Part shown: piece by piece, positions 1 to 7,274 of the stretch
How the letters are laid out: each line of letters begins with the position of its first letter
Position numbering within the stretch: the first letter of the stretch is position 1
DNA from: CAYQVO01 sp964421085
GTDB taxonomy: Bacteria; Bdellovibrionota_C; UBA2361; CAYQVO01
NCBI GenBank assembly: GCA_964421085.1
Contig: CAYQVO010000052.1
Location: 1-16,073, forward strand
Direction of reading: 5' to 3'
Length of the DNA stretch: 16,073 nt
Notes under the pieces: model-generated
Database searches by the model: none
What the model was told of the DNA's origin: nothing
The model's input: only the letters and a program-made list of their open reading frames with translations
Position numbers and translations under genes: made by a program

Positions 1-468
1 GATCCGGAAAGGGAATATACGGAGGCTCTGGAAAAACTCCGCAAGGGAGTCTTCAGAAATATTCTGGTGATTGGCGACAGAGGAATTCTGGGTGCCGATG
101 TCGATGACAGTGTTACTGCGGCTTTGTCGAAGGCCGACTGCAGCGTCGGAATGGTGACTGACGAAGAGTCGCCGCTCACCGGCGCCCTGAAAGTCGTTCT
201 TCCCGCGCGAAGCATTCTCGAGAAGTCCGGGCTCCTTGTGAACAGCGGGAACAGGCTACAGTACGCGGAAGCGAGTATCGAAGTTCTTCCCGGCACGGCG
301 CCGCACTGGAAGCTCTTCGACGAGCTGTCCCGGGCGTGCGGAGGAAGGATAGCGGGAGTTAATTCCGATCGCGATCTTACTTTGTGGTATCTGGAAACGG
401 AACGCCGGACGGCGGGGCTGAAGATTGGCGGTATCAAAGCGGGCGGAGTCGATCTGGCGAAGGTATGA
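1..468 (+). CDS. nuoG: NADH-quinone oxidoreductase subunit G, C-terminal part (5' end outside window)
   Basis: Partial gene: the reading frame is open from base 1, giving 155 visible residues before TGA at 466-468. NuoG is the large iron-sulfur subunit of the peripheral arm of complex I; its C-terminal half is a molybdopterin-oxidoreductase-like fold that normally has no cofactor role. The visible part contains a segment of the form VVLPARSILEKSG-LLVNSGNRLQ, which matches the family pattern 'VLPxxxFxEkxGTfxNxEGRxQ'. It is followed by a 'W-x-L-F-x-E-L' segment like the 'pdWeIlreL' that comes after it in relatives. The stop overlaps the nuoH start (ATGA), so the two are probably translationally coupled. 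The iron-sulfur N-terminal domains are outside the window. Identity rests on this C-terminal motif plus the following nuo genes. Confidence 0.85.
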   Translation, partial: DPEREYTEALEKLRKGVFRNILVIGDRGILGADVDDSVTAALSKADCSVGMVTDEESPLTGALKVVLPARSILEKSGLLVNSGNRLQYAEASIEVLPGTAPHWKLFDELSRACGGRIAGVNSDRDLTLWYLETERRTAGLKIGGIKAGGVDLAKV

Positions 469-1544
469 TGATTGAGCTTGTTATTCTCATCGTGAAAATA
501 GTTTTCGTCATAAACGTGGCGATGGGAACCGCCTCTATTGTAACCTGGATAGAACGCAAGGGATCCGCGCTGATACAGGACAGAATCGGCGCGAACAGAG
601 CGGGCGCGTTCTGGACACCGGAGAGTATTTTTCTGAAGCCGTTTGCTCCGCTTGTCCGTATCTGCGGAATGCTCGGGCTGATCAACACATTCATATGTGA
701 CGGCGCAAAGGCAGTCCTCAAAGAAGACTTCGTCCCTGACGGGACCTCGAACTTCATACACTCTCTTGCGCCTTTCATGGCGGTCGTACCTGTCTTTCTT
801 GCTTTCGCCGTTCTGCCGATGGCGCCCGATTTCGAAGTTTTCGGGCATCGCATCAGGATGCAGATAGCGCAGCTTGATGGCGGCATCCTTCTTATTCTCG
901 CGATGGCCGGCGTCGCAATATACGGGGTCATGCTTGCGGGCTGGACAGGCAACAATAAATTCTCTCTTCTTGGAGCCCTTCGCGCGTCAGCGCAGATGAT
1001 ATCGTACGAACTTGCCCTTGGGATTGCTCTTGTCACTGCTATCGTCATGTACGGTACTACCGACCTGTACGGGATGGTGGAAGATCAAAGCCGGATATGG
1101 GGGGTTTTCAGGCAGCCCGTCGCTTTCATAATCCTTTTTGCCGCCGGTATGGCTGAGACCAAAAGAGCGCCGTTTGACCTGCCCGAGGGAGAGTCCGAGA
1201 TTGTTGCAGGCTACTTCACCGAATACTCGGGAATGAAATTTCTAATCTTCTGGCTTGGCGAATTCGCTGAGATCGTTTTAGTCTCTTTTGTCCTGAGTAT
1301 CGTGTTTTTCGGCGGGTGGAAACTTCCGCTCTGGGATCCTCCGGCGCTTTCCTGGTGGGGGGCGCTGATTGGTCACGGCGTGCTGATGACTAAAGTCGTG
1401 TTTTTCTGCACAGTCCAGGTAGTGATTCGATGGTCACTGCCGAGGTTCAGGTACGATCAGCTTATGAATCTTGGGTGGAAGATGCTTCTGCCCCTGAGCC
1501 TCGTGAATTTGATGGCGACGGCGGCGGTGAAATTGTCTTTTTAA
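465..1544 (+). CDS. nuoH: NADH-quinone oxidoreductase subunit H
   Basis: Membrane subunit (359 aa) that docks the peripheral arm and forms much of the quinone-binding cavity of complex I. Family hallmarks visible: an early ERKGSALIQDRIG segment (about residues 30-42), 'DGAKAVLKEDFVP', 'NNKFSLLGALRASAQMISYE' in the middle, and 'ETKRAPFDLPEGESEIVAGY' with the following acidic quinone-loop residues. Multiple hydrophobic helices span the whole protein. The start is ATG 465, overlapping the nuoG stop by 4 bases; ATG 468 is the next codon and cannot be excluded. Codons further upstream in this frame lie inside nuoG and lack homology. Oddity: the usual 'GPNR' of the quinone-site loop reads GANR here. 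The next gene is nuoJ rather than the expected nuoI. Confidence 0.97.
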   Translation: MMIELVILIVKIVFVINVAMGTASIVTWIERKGSALIQDRIGANRAGAFWTPESIFLKPFAPLVRICGMLGLINTFICDGAKAVLKEDFVPDGTSNFIHSLAPFMAVVPVFLAFAVLPMAPDFEVFGHRIRMQIAQLDGGILLILAMAGVAIYGVMLAGWTGNNKFSLLGALRASAQMISYELALGIALVTAIVMYGTTDLYGMVEDQSRIWGVFRQPVAFIILFAAGMAETKRAPFDLPEGESEIVAGYFTEYSGMKFLIFWLGEFAEIVLVSFVLSIVFFGGWKLPLWDPPALSWWGALIGHGVLMTKVVFFCTVQVVIRWSLPRFRYDQLMNLGWKMLLPLSLVNLMATAAVKLSF

Positions 1545-1575
1545 CGGGGAGAAAGGGAGGCACAACAGACGCGGC

Positions 1576-2091
1576 GTGATTATATTTTCGATTACAGCGA
1601 TAGTACTTGTCATCTCAGCACTTGGAGTAGTTCTGTTCAGGAGTCCACTGCACTGCGCGCTCAGTCTGTTCGCGCATCTGCTCGGAGTCGCCGCAGTATA
1701 CGCGGCGCTTCACGCCCACTTTCTCGCAGTCGTTCAGGTAATTGTCTATGCAGGGGCTGTCGTAGTGCTCGTCCTGTTCGTAATCATGCTTCTCAATCTG
1801 CAGTCGGAAGTCCGGCAGCAGATATCGAAATCGCTCCTGGCGGGAGGCTCGCTTGCCGCTGTTCTTTTCATGGCGGCGGTGATTCCCCTTTTTGGCGACC
1901 CGTTTCCGGGGGATTCGGGCGGCGCCGGAATTTCAGTGGAAGGCACCGTACGGAATGTCGGTCTTCTTCTCTTCTCGCAGTATTTCTTCCTCTTTCAGGC
2001 GGCGGGGATACTTCTGCTCGCCGCAACAGTTGGAGCAGTGATGATTGCCCGGAAGCCGGGCTCGTTCAAGCCGGGGGAGACTGAGCAATGA
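1576..2091 (+). CDS. nuoJ: NADH-quinone oxidoreductase subunit J
   Basis: Small membrane-arm subunit, 171 aa with about five transmembrane helices. The third helix carries the family signature VQVIVYAGAVVVLVLFVIML, including a tyrosine at residue 58 that corresponds to the conserved Tyr of the pi-bulge helix, which links quinone chemistry to proton translocation. 'RSPLHCALSL' near residue 22 is also typical ('xnPvxaaLxLv'). The start is GTG 1576. The good Shine-Dalgarno-like AGGGAGG at 1554-1560 lies about 15 bases upstream, which is long, but I see no better in-frame start. The gap to nuoH is 31 bases, the longest inside this operon, and it falls where nuoI would normally sit. The TGA overlaps the ATG of nuoK. 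Confidence 0.95.
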   Translation: MIIFSITAIVLVISALGVVLFRSPLHCALSLFAHLLGVAAVYAALHAHFLAVVQVIVYAGAVVVLVLFVIMLLNLQSEVRQQISKSLLAGGSLAAVLFMAAVIPLFGDPFPGDSGGAGISVEGTVRNVGLLLFSQYFFLFQAAGILLLAATVGAVMIARKPGSFKPGETEQ

Positions 2092-2390
2092 TTCCAGCCG
2101 GCTGGTATATAACGCTTGCCGCCGCTTTGTTTGCGATCGGCGCAATCGGCGTAGTCGCGCGCCGAAATACGATAATTGTTTTTATGTCCATCGAGCTTAT
2201 GCTCAACGCGGCAAACATCGCTTTTGTCGCGTTTTCGCAGGTTCAGTCGAATCTCAACGGGCAGATTGCGGTCTTTTTCGTGATAGTCGTCGCTGCCGCC
2301 GAGGCTGCAGTCGGTCTGGCAATCATCCTGAGCCTTTTCAGGAATTTCCGTTCTGTGAACAGTGACTGTGCGGGGGAGCTTCGCTTATAG
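2088..2390 (+). CDS. nuoK: NADH-quinone oxidoreductase subunit K
   Basis: 100-aa, three-helix membrane subunit related to MrpC of Na+/H+ antiporters. The two essential buried glutamates are present at the family positions: Glu36 in 'MSIELMLNAANI' and Glu72 in 'VVAAAEAAVGLAI'. The numbering is the same as in the E. coli protein, so the proton channel residues look intact. The start ATG overlaps the nuoJ stop (ATGA at 2088-2091). The C-terminal tail (SDCAGELRL) is not conserved. The TAG is followed immediately by the nuoL ATG with no spacer, so translation is probably coupled through the subunits J-K-L. Confidence 0.97.
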   Translation: MIPAGWYITLAAALFAIGAIGVVARRNTIIVFMSIELMLNAANIAFVAFSQVQSNLNGQIAVFFVIVVAAAEAAVGLAIILSLFRNFRSVNSDCAGELRL

Positions 2391-4241
2391 ATGACGCCTG
2401 GAATTTTTCTGATACCTCTGTTCCCCCTGCTTGGCGCCGGGTGCGCATACATTGCAGGCTTATACTTCCCGAAGGCAGCCGGGTGGATTGCGACAGCCGC
2501 TGCAGTCTTTTCCTTTGCCGCTGTTCTCGCGTGCGACCCCGGAGAGGAAGCTCTCTTCCCCTGGCTTGTCATCGGAAATTTAAGAGTCGAGTGTGCTCTG
2601 AGGATGGATCAGCTCGGCAGGGTCATGTGCCTTTTCGTGACAGGAGTTGGAGCGCTCATTCATTTATATTCCATCGGGTATATGGCTGAAGACCCGTCAA
2701 AGCCCCGCTTCTTTGCGTACCTCAACTTCTTTCTCTTCTGCATGCTTATCCTTGTTGTCGGCGCGAACCTTCCAGTGATGTTTGTCGGATGGGAAGGAGT
2801 CGGCCTGTGCTCGTATCTTCTTATCGGATTCTGGTTCAAGAACGGTTCTTACGCGGCTGCGGGACGGAAAGCTTTCGTAGTGAACCGGATAGGCGATGCG
2901 GGACTTCTTCTCGGGATGTTCCTGGCTCTTAATCACTTCGGAACGCTCGACTTCGACGGCCTTTCAAATGCCGTCGCGGCGTCCGGAACTTCCGATGCAG
3001 AGCTTCTTACGTTAATTGCTCTGTGTTTCTTTGCGGGCGCTGTTGGAAAGTCGGCTCAGATCCCTCTTTTCGTGTGGCTTCCCGACGCAATGGCGGGTCC
3101 AACCCCCGTCTCCGCGCTTATTCACGCGGCGACAATGGTTACAGCGGGCGTTTACCTTGTCGCGAGAACCGCCTTTATTTTCGATCTCGCTCCGGCTGCG
3201 CTCTTTATTGTCTCCTGTATTGCGCTGCTGACTGCGTTTACGGCGGCGACAATTGCGCTTGTGCAGAACGATATCAAGAAGGTCCTTGCTTATTCGACAA
3301 TAAGCCAGCTTGGGTTCATGTTTCTTGCGGCCGGCGCCGGAGCTTATCTTGTCGCAATATTTCACGTTGTAACCCACGCCTTTTTCAAGGCATGCCTCTT
3401 CCTCGGAGCCGGCTCGGTTATTCATGGATGCCATCATGAACAGGACATGCGAAGAATGGGGGGACTTGCCCGTTTCATGCCTGTTACTGCCGTCACATAC
3501 GGAATTGCCACCCTTGCTATCGCTGGTCTTTATCCATTCGCCGGGTACGAGTCGAAACACGCAATCTTCGAGGCGCTCTCGTCCACCCGCAATGTGTATC
3601 TGGCAGGATGGAAAGAAGCGTTTGTCATCGTCGCGGAAGTAACCGCTGTCTTTACCGCGTTTTATATGACCCGCTCGTTTGTGATGACGTTTCTCGGCGT
3701 CTTCAAAGGGAGGGATGTTCCCGGCGAATCGCCCTGGACTATGACATTGCCGCTGGTCGTTCTTGCAGCGCTTTCAACTGCCGGGGGAATCTGGGTTGGA
3801 GGAAGCCTCTTTGCATATGCAGGGCCCGTTTTCGGGGGCGAGACTTTTGTTCCAGCCGAAGGCGGTGTCCTGGATGGCGTCTTCGGCTCATGGGCGGCCG
3901 CGTCCGGAATTGGTCTTGCCCTTCTGTTTTATCTCAAATGGAAAAGCGTGCCTGGAAAAATCTGCTCCGCTCTTTCCCCTGTCAGCACTCTTCCGGCCGA
4001 AAAGTATTATGTGGACGAGATCTACCGGAAGCTTGTTGTTTATCCTCTGGAGCGGCTTGCTCACGCTCTTTTCCATGTTCTCGATCAGTTTTTCATCGAC
4101 GGGACAGTGAACGGGACCGGAAGGGCGACCCGGGGCGCAGGTTCTCTTCTCCGTCATGTGCAGACTGGACAGACCCGTGTGTATGCCCTGCTGATATTTG
4201 CGGGGCTGGTGTTTCTGATGATTTTTTATCTGCCTGGATGA
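2391..4241 (+). CDS. nuoL: NADH-quinone oxidoreductase subunit L (distal antiporter-like proton pump)
   Basis: 616 aa, close to the usual length for NuoL. It is the distal Mrp-antiporter-like pump and carries the long lateral helix at its C-terminus. Pump residues can be located: Glu135 in 'GWEGVGLCSY', Lys220 in 'AVGKSAQIPLFVWLPDAM', His245 in 'SALIHAATMVTAGVY', Lys333 in 'HAFFKACLFLGAGSVIH' and Lys389 in 'PFAGYESKHAI'. These match the E. coli Glu144/Lys229/His254/Lys342/Lys399 series with an offset of 9-10. 'NDIKKVLAYSTISQLGFM' is another strong family motif. The last about 110 residues contain the 'KYYVDEIYRKLVVYPLERLA' segment typical of the NuoL lateral-helix region. The gene begins directly after the nuoK stop and ends one base before nuoM. 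Confidence 0.98.
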   Translation: MTPGIFLIPLFPLLGAGCAYIAGLYFPKAAGWIATAAAVFSFAAVLACDPGEEALFPWLVIGNLRVECALRMDQLGRVMCLFVTGVGALIHLYSIGYMAEDPSKPRFFAYLNFFLFCMLILVVGANLPVMFVGWEGVGLCSYLLIGFWFKNGSYAAAGRKAFVVNRIGDAGLLLGMFLALNHFGTLDFDGLSNAVAASGTSDAELLTLIALCFFAGAVGKSAQIPLFVWLPDAMAGPTPVSALIHAATMVTAGVYLVARTAFIFDLAPAALFIVSCIALLTAFTAATIALVQNDIKKVLAYSTISQLGFMFLAAGAGAYLVAIFHVVTHAFFKACLFLGAGSVIHGCHHEQDMRRMGGLARFMPVTAVTYGIATLAIAGLYPFAGYESKHAIFEALSSTRNVYLAGWKEAFVIVAEVTAVFTAFYMTRSFVMTFLGVFKGRDVPGESPWTMTLPLVVLAALSTAGGIWVGGSLFAYAGPVFGGETFVPAEGGVLDGVFGSWAAASGIGLALLFYLKWKSVPGKICSALSPVSTLPAEKYYVDEIYRKLVVYPLERLAHALFHVLDQFFIDGTVNGTGRATRGAGSLLRHVQTGQTRVYALLIFAGLVFLMIFYLPG

Positions 4242-4242
4242 G

Positions 4243-5772
4243 ATGAACGGAATACCCGCTGAAATACCTGTTTTGAGCATTCTTGTGTTTCTTCCGGCAG
4301 CCGGCGCGCTGCTGCTTTACGCGTTGCCTTTTTTCTCTTCAGCGAACGACGCAAACGGCGTACGCGCGCGGTATTTCTCGACAGGACTTTCACTCGCTGT
4401 TTTCCTTCTTTCTCTCTGGATGGCGTTTGAATTCCAGGCAGGTGTCGCAGGAGTGCAGTTCGAGGAGAAAGTCTCGTGGATCCCGGCTTTCGGAATTTCA
4501 TACTGTACAGGTGTGGACGGCATAAGCCTTTTTCTCGTTCTTCTCACCACTCTGCTCATGCCGATAGTGCTTTTTGCATCGTCATCCATAAAGGCCATGC
4601 GGCGCGGCTATATCGCGTCGATGCTCGTGCTCCAGAGCGCAATGACGGGAACGTTCGTCGCGCTCGATGTATTTCTGTTTTATGTGTTCTGGGAGCTGAT
4701 GCTGACCCCGATGTACTTCATCATCGGAATCTGGGGCGGTTCGAGAAGGCTCTATGCGACGATGAAGTTCGTGCTCTACACGTTCCTCGGAAGCGTGCTG
4801 ATGCTGGTCGGGATAATTTACGTGGTGTGGTCCTATTACGCGGAGACCGGGCTGGTCACTTTCAACCTGAGCACGCTGATTGCCGGAACGAGTTTTTCAC
4901 TCTCCGAAGAGATGTGGCTTTTTGCCGCGTTTGGGCTGGCCTTTGCGGTTAAAATTCCGCTTTTTCCGTTCCACACATGGCTTCCCGACGCGCATGTTGA
5001 AGCTCCAACAGGCGGGTCTGTCATTCTCGCCGGCGTGCTTCTCAAAATGGGGCTTTATGGGTTCATCCGCTATGCATGGCCGCTTTTTCCCAACGCGGCA
5101 TCGTTCCTGGCTCCGGCAATCGCTGCTCTTGCCGTCATCGGAATCATCTATGGCGCCCTTATCGCCTGGGCACAGAGCGACATGAAAAAACTTGTGGCGT
5201 ATTCCTCGGTATCGCACCTTGGTTTCTGTGTTCTCGGATTCGTTGCGGGAACGGTCAGTTCCACTACAGGATCCATCTTTCAGATGCTCAGTCACGGTGT
5301 CACGACAGGGGCGTTGTTTCTGATAGTGGGTGTTCTTTACGACAGAAAACACACAAGGATGATTGCCGACTTCGGCGGACTCGCCTCGAAGGTGCCGGTG
5401 TTCGCATTTCTGTTCATGGTGTTCACCTTGAGTTCAATCGGACTGCCGTTGACCAGCGGATTTGCCGGCGAGTTTCTGATATTGTCCGGAAGTTTCCAGA
5501 TTTACCCGTGGTTGACGGGCGCCGCGCTTTTTGGGGTTATTCTCGGCGCTGTGTACATGCTCACTCTCTATCTGAAGACGATGCATGGGGAACTTGACGA
5601 TGCGAAGAACGGGGATTTGCCGGACGTAAACCGCACTGAGCTGGCGCTCTTAATTCCGCTTGTACTGCTGGTGATCTTCATGGGTGTATATCCCCAGCCG
5701 TTTCTGCGGGTAATGGAGCCGTCGGTAGACTCGTACATTCATTCAATTGAGGGGCGGACGTGGAACAAATAG
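4243..5772 (+). CDS. nuoM: NADH-quinone oxidoreductase subunit M (antiporter-like proton pump)
   Basis: 509 aa, the standard NuoM length. Middle antiporter-like pump of the membrane arm. Key residues found by motif: Glu151 in 'FWELMLTPMYFIIGIWGG', Lys237 in 'AVKIPLFPFHTWLPDAHVEA', Lys268 in 'GVLLKMGLYGF', His325 in 'AYSSVSHLGFC', His351 in 'MLSHGVTTGALF' and Glu410 in 'SGFAGEFLIL'. The terminal Glu in place of the Lys seen in NuoL is what distinguishes NuoM from the other antiporter subunits. The start ATG 4243 lies one base after the nuoL TGA; there is no separate strong ribosome binding site, consistent with coupled translation. The 3' end overlaps nuoN by 13 bases. Confidence 0.98.
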   Translation: MNGIPAEIPVLSILVFLPAAGALLLYALPFFSSANDANGVRARYFSTGLSLAVFLLSLWMAFEFQAGVAGVQFEEKVSWIPAFGISYCTGVDGISLFLVLLTTLLMPIVLFASSSIKAMRRGYIASMLVLQSAMTGTFVALDVFLFYVFWELMLTPMYFIIGIWGGSRRLYATMKFVLYTFLGSVLMLVGIIYVVWSYYAETGLVTFNLSTLIAGTSFSLSEEMWLFAAFGLAFAVKIPLFPFHTWLPDAHVEAPTGGSVILAGVLLKMGLYGFIRYAWPLFPNAASFLAPAIAALAVIGIIYGALIAWAQSDMKKLVAYSSVSHLGFCVLGFVAGTVSSTTGSIFQMLSHGVTTGALFLIVGVLYDRKHTRMIADFGGLASKVPVFAFLFMVFTLSSIGLPLTSGFAGEFLILSGSFQIYPWLTGAALFGVILGAVYMLTLYLKTMHGELDDAKNGDLPDVNRTELALLIPLVLLVIFMGVYPQPFLRVMEPSVDSYIHSIEGRTWNK

Positions 5773-7208
5773 TGAACGACATGCTTGTTTCTGCTCCGCT
5801 CGTCGCGATGAGCGCCGGCGCCATTGTGCTCCTTCTCTTTGACGTGTTCATGCCGAAAGGATGGTCTCCGTCTTTCGTCGGCGGTCTTTTTCTGATGCTT
5901 GCGTTCGTCATTCTCTGTCTTAACATCGGAGAGATTGAGGCGGGCAGGACGATATTCGCAGGCGCTCTTTACGCCGACCCTCTTTCTTTTTTTACGGGTG
6001 CCTTCCTTATTGTTGCCGGTGTGATTGCCCTCATGATTGCCGCGTCACGGCCCCGGGAGCAGTTTCTCGAGCAGTCGGCCGAATGGCATTCTCTCCTTCT
6101 TCTCACGATGACTGGAGCTTATGTATTCGCATCGGCAGCCAACCTGCTGGTATTTTTCCTCGGCCTTGAACTTATGTCGCTGGGCCTTTACTGTCTGTGC
6201 GCTTCGGCGAGAAGAGAGCGGAATTCTATCGAAGCCGCCCTGAAATATTTTATTCTCGGATCCTTCAGTTCCGCCTTCCTGCTGTTCGGTATTTCGCTTC
6301 TTTACGGTCTTACAGGATCTTTTTCTCTGAGTGAAATCTCGTCGAGTCTCGGGCAGATGGAGGACGTGTCCGTCATGTATGCGGCACTCTTCCTCTCCGC
6401 AGCCGGAGTCCTTTTCAAGATGGGAGCGGTTCCATTTCATTTCTGGGTGCCGGATGTGTACGAGGGAGCTCCTGCGCCGGTTACGGGTTTTATGGCATCC
6501 GTCATCAAGGGTTTGTCTGTAATTGCCGCCATCAGGATCTTCTACGAAGCCTTTGGAAATCTTCAGTCTTACTGGATTCCTGTTCTGTGGACTGTCGCTG
6601 TTCTCACAATAGTCGCGGGCAATCTCATTGCGCTTCGCCAGGACAATGTCAAGCGGATGCTCGCGTATTCCAGCATCGCGCACGCAGGGTACATACTCAC
6701 AGGTTTTCTCGTTTTGAGCCGGGGGGATGAGTACGGCGCGGGAGCCGGCGTGCTATATTATCTTGTCGCGTATGGGATCGCTTCTCTCGGCGCTTTTGGC
6801 ATCGTTCATGCGCTCGGGGGAAGGGGAGATGCCGCAGGCTTCGCCGGCCTCTCGAAATCAGACCCCATGTCTGCGTTCATGATGCTGCTGTTCCTTCTTT
6901 CCCTGGCCGGGCTTCCTCCGGGAATGGCGGGACTGCTTTCGAAAGTTTATGTGTTTTACAGCGTCGTGCAGGGTGGATATATCGGGCTTGTGATTATCGC
7001 GGTTCTTGGTTCCGCTGTATCGCTTTATTATTACCTTCGTGTCGCTGCTTTCATGTACTTCTATCCTCCGGCAGGAGAGGCGGATGCCGGGAACCAGTCG
7101 CCGCTTCTTCGGGTCGCCTTGATCATCTGCGCGGCATTCGTGGTGTTTACCGGAGTGTTCCCGTCGGGCGTCTATAGTCTTGCAGCGGACGTGTGCAGGA
7201 GTCTTTAG
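5760..7208 (+). CDS. nuoN: NADH-quinone oxidoreductase subunit N (antiporter-like proton pump)
   Basis: 482 aa, typical NuoN length. Third antiporter-like subunit, adjacent to NuoK in the complex. Pump residues are visible: Glu137 in 'FFLGLELMSLGLYCL', Lys220 in 'GVLFKMGAVPFHFWVPDVYEGAP', Lys250 in 'MASVIKGLSV', His308 in 'LAYSSIAHAGY' and Lys395 in 'GLLSKVYVF'. The start is GTG 5760, inside the end of nuoM, preceded by GAGGGG at 5749-5754 with suitable spacing; GTG 5772 and ATG 5781 are later in-frame alternatives without that site. This is the last gene of the operon in the window: the next gene is convergent. Confidence 0.97.
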   Translation: MEQIVNDMLVSAPLVAMSAGAIVLLLFDVFMPKGWSPSFVGGLFLMLAFVILCLNIGEIEAGRTIFAGALYADPLSFFTGAFLIVAGVIALMIAASRPREQFLEQSAEWHSLLLLTMTGAYVFASAANLLVFFLGLELMSLGLYCLCASARRERNSIEAALKYFILGSFSSAFLLFGISLLYGLTGSFSLSEISSSLGQMEDVSVMYAALFLSAAGVLFKMGAVPFHFWVPDVYEGAPAPVTGFMASVIKGLSVIAAIRIFYEAFGNLQSYWIPVLWTVAVLTIVAGNLIALRQDNVKRMLAYSSIAHAGYILTGFLVLSRGDEYGAGAGVLYYLVAYGIASLGAFGIVHALGGRGDAAGFAGLSKSDPMSAFMMLLFLLSLAGLPPGMAGLLSKVYVFYSVVQGGYIGLVIIAVLGSAVSLYYYLRVAAFMYFYPPAGEADAGNQSPLLRVALIICAAFVVFTGVFPSGVYSLAADVCRSL

Positions 7209-7226
7209 GGGCGGCTGTGGCGCGAC

Positions 7227-7244
7227 GGGAGCTTTCCCGCTCCC
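7227..7244 (+). terminator. Weak hairpin after nuoN, possible operon terminator
   Basis: A perfect 6-bp inverted repeat (GGGAGC / GCTCCC, 6-base loop) lies 19 bases after the nuoN stop, in the 66-base gap between two convergent genes. No T-run follows, so it is not a classic intrinsic terminator. It could act with Rho or simply be a chance hairpin. Confidence 0.3.
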
Positions 7245-7274
7245 TCCATGTGCTGCCACCTTCGGACTGCAGGA

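Noticed and set aside
384..464. Earlier in-frame start for nuoH
   Set aside because: The extra residues overlap the end of nuoG in another frame and do not resemble NuoH; ATG 465 gives the standard N-terminus and an ATGA overlap.
3012..3560. Long open frame on the minus strand inside nuoL
   Set aside because: Low-complexity, Arg/Ser/Lys-rich translation lying wholly opposite a clearly conserved gene; a shadow of nuoL codon bias.
3608..4246. 212-residue + frame overlapping the 3' half of nuoL
   Set aside because: Cys/Arg/Ser-rich translation without motifs, in a shifted frame of nuoL, which is intact.
6045..6683. 212-residue minus-strand frame inside nuoN
   Set aside because: Charged low-complexity product fully antisense to a conserved gene.
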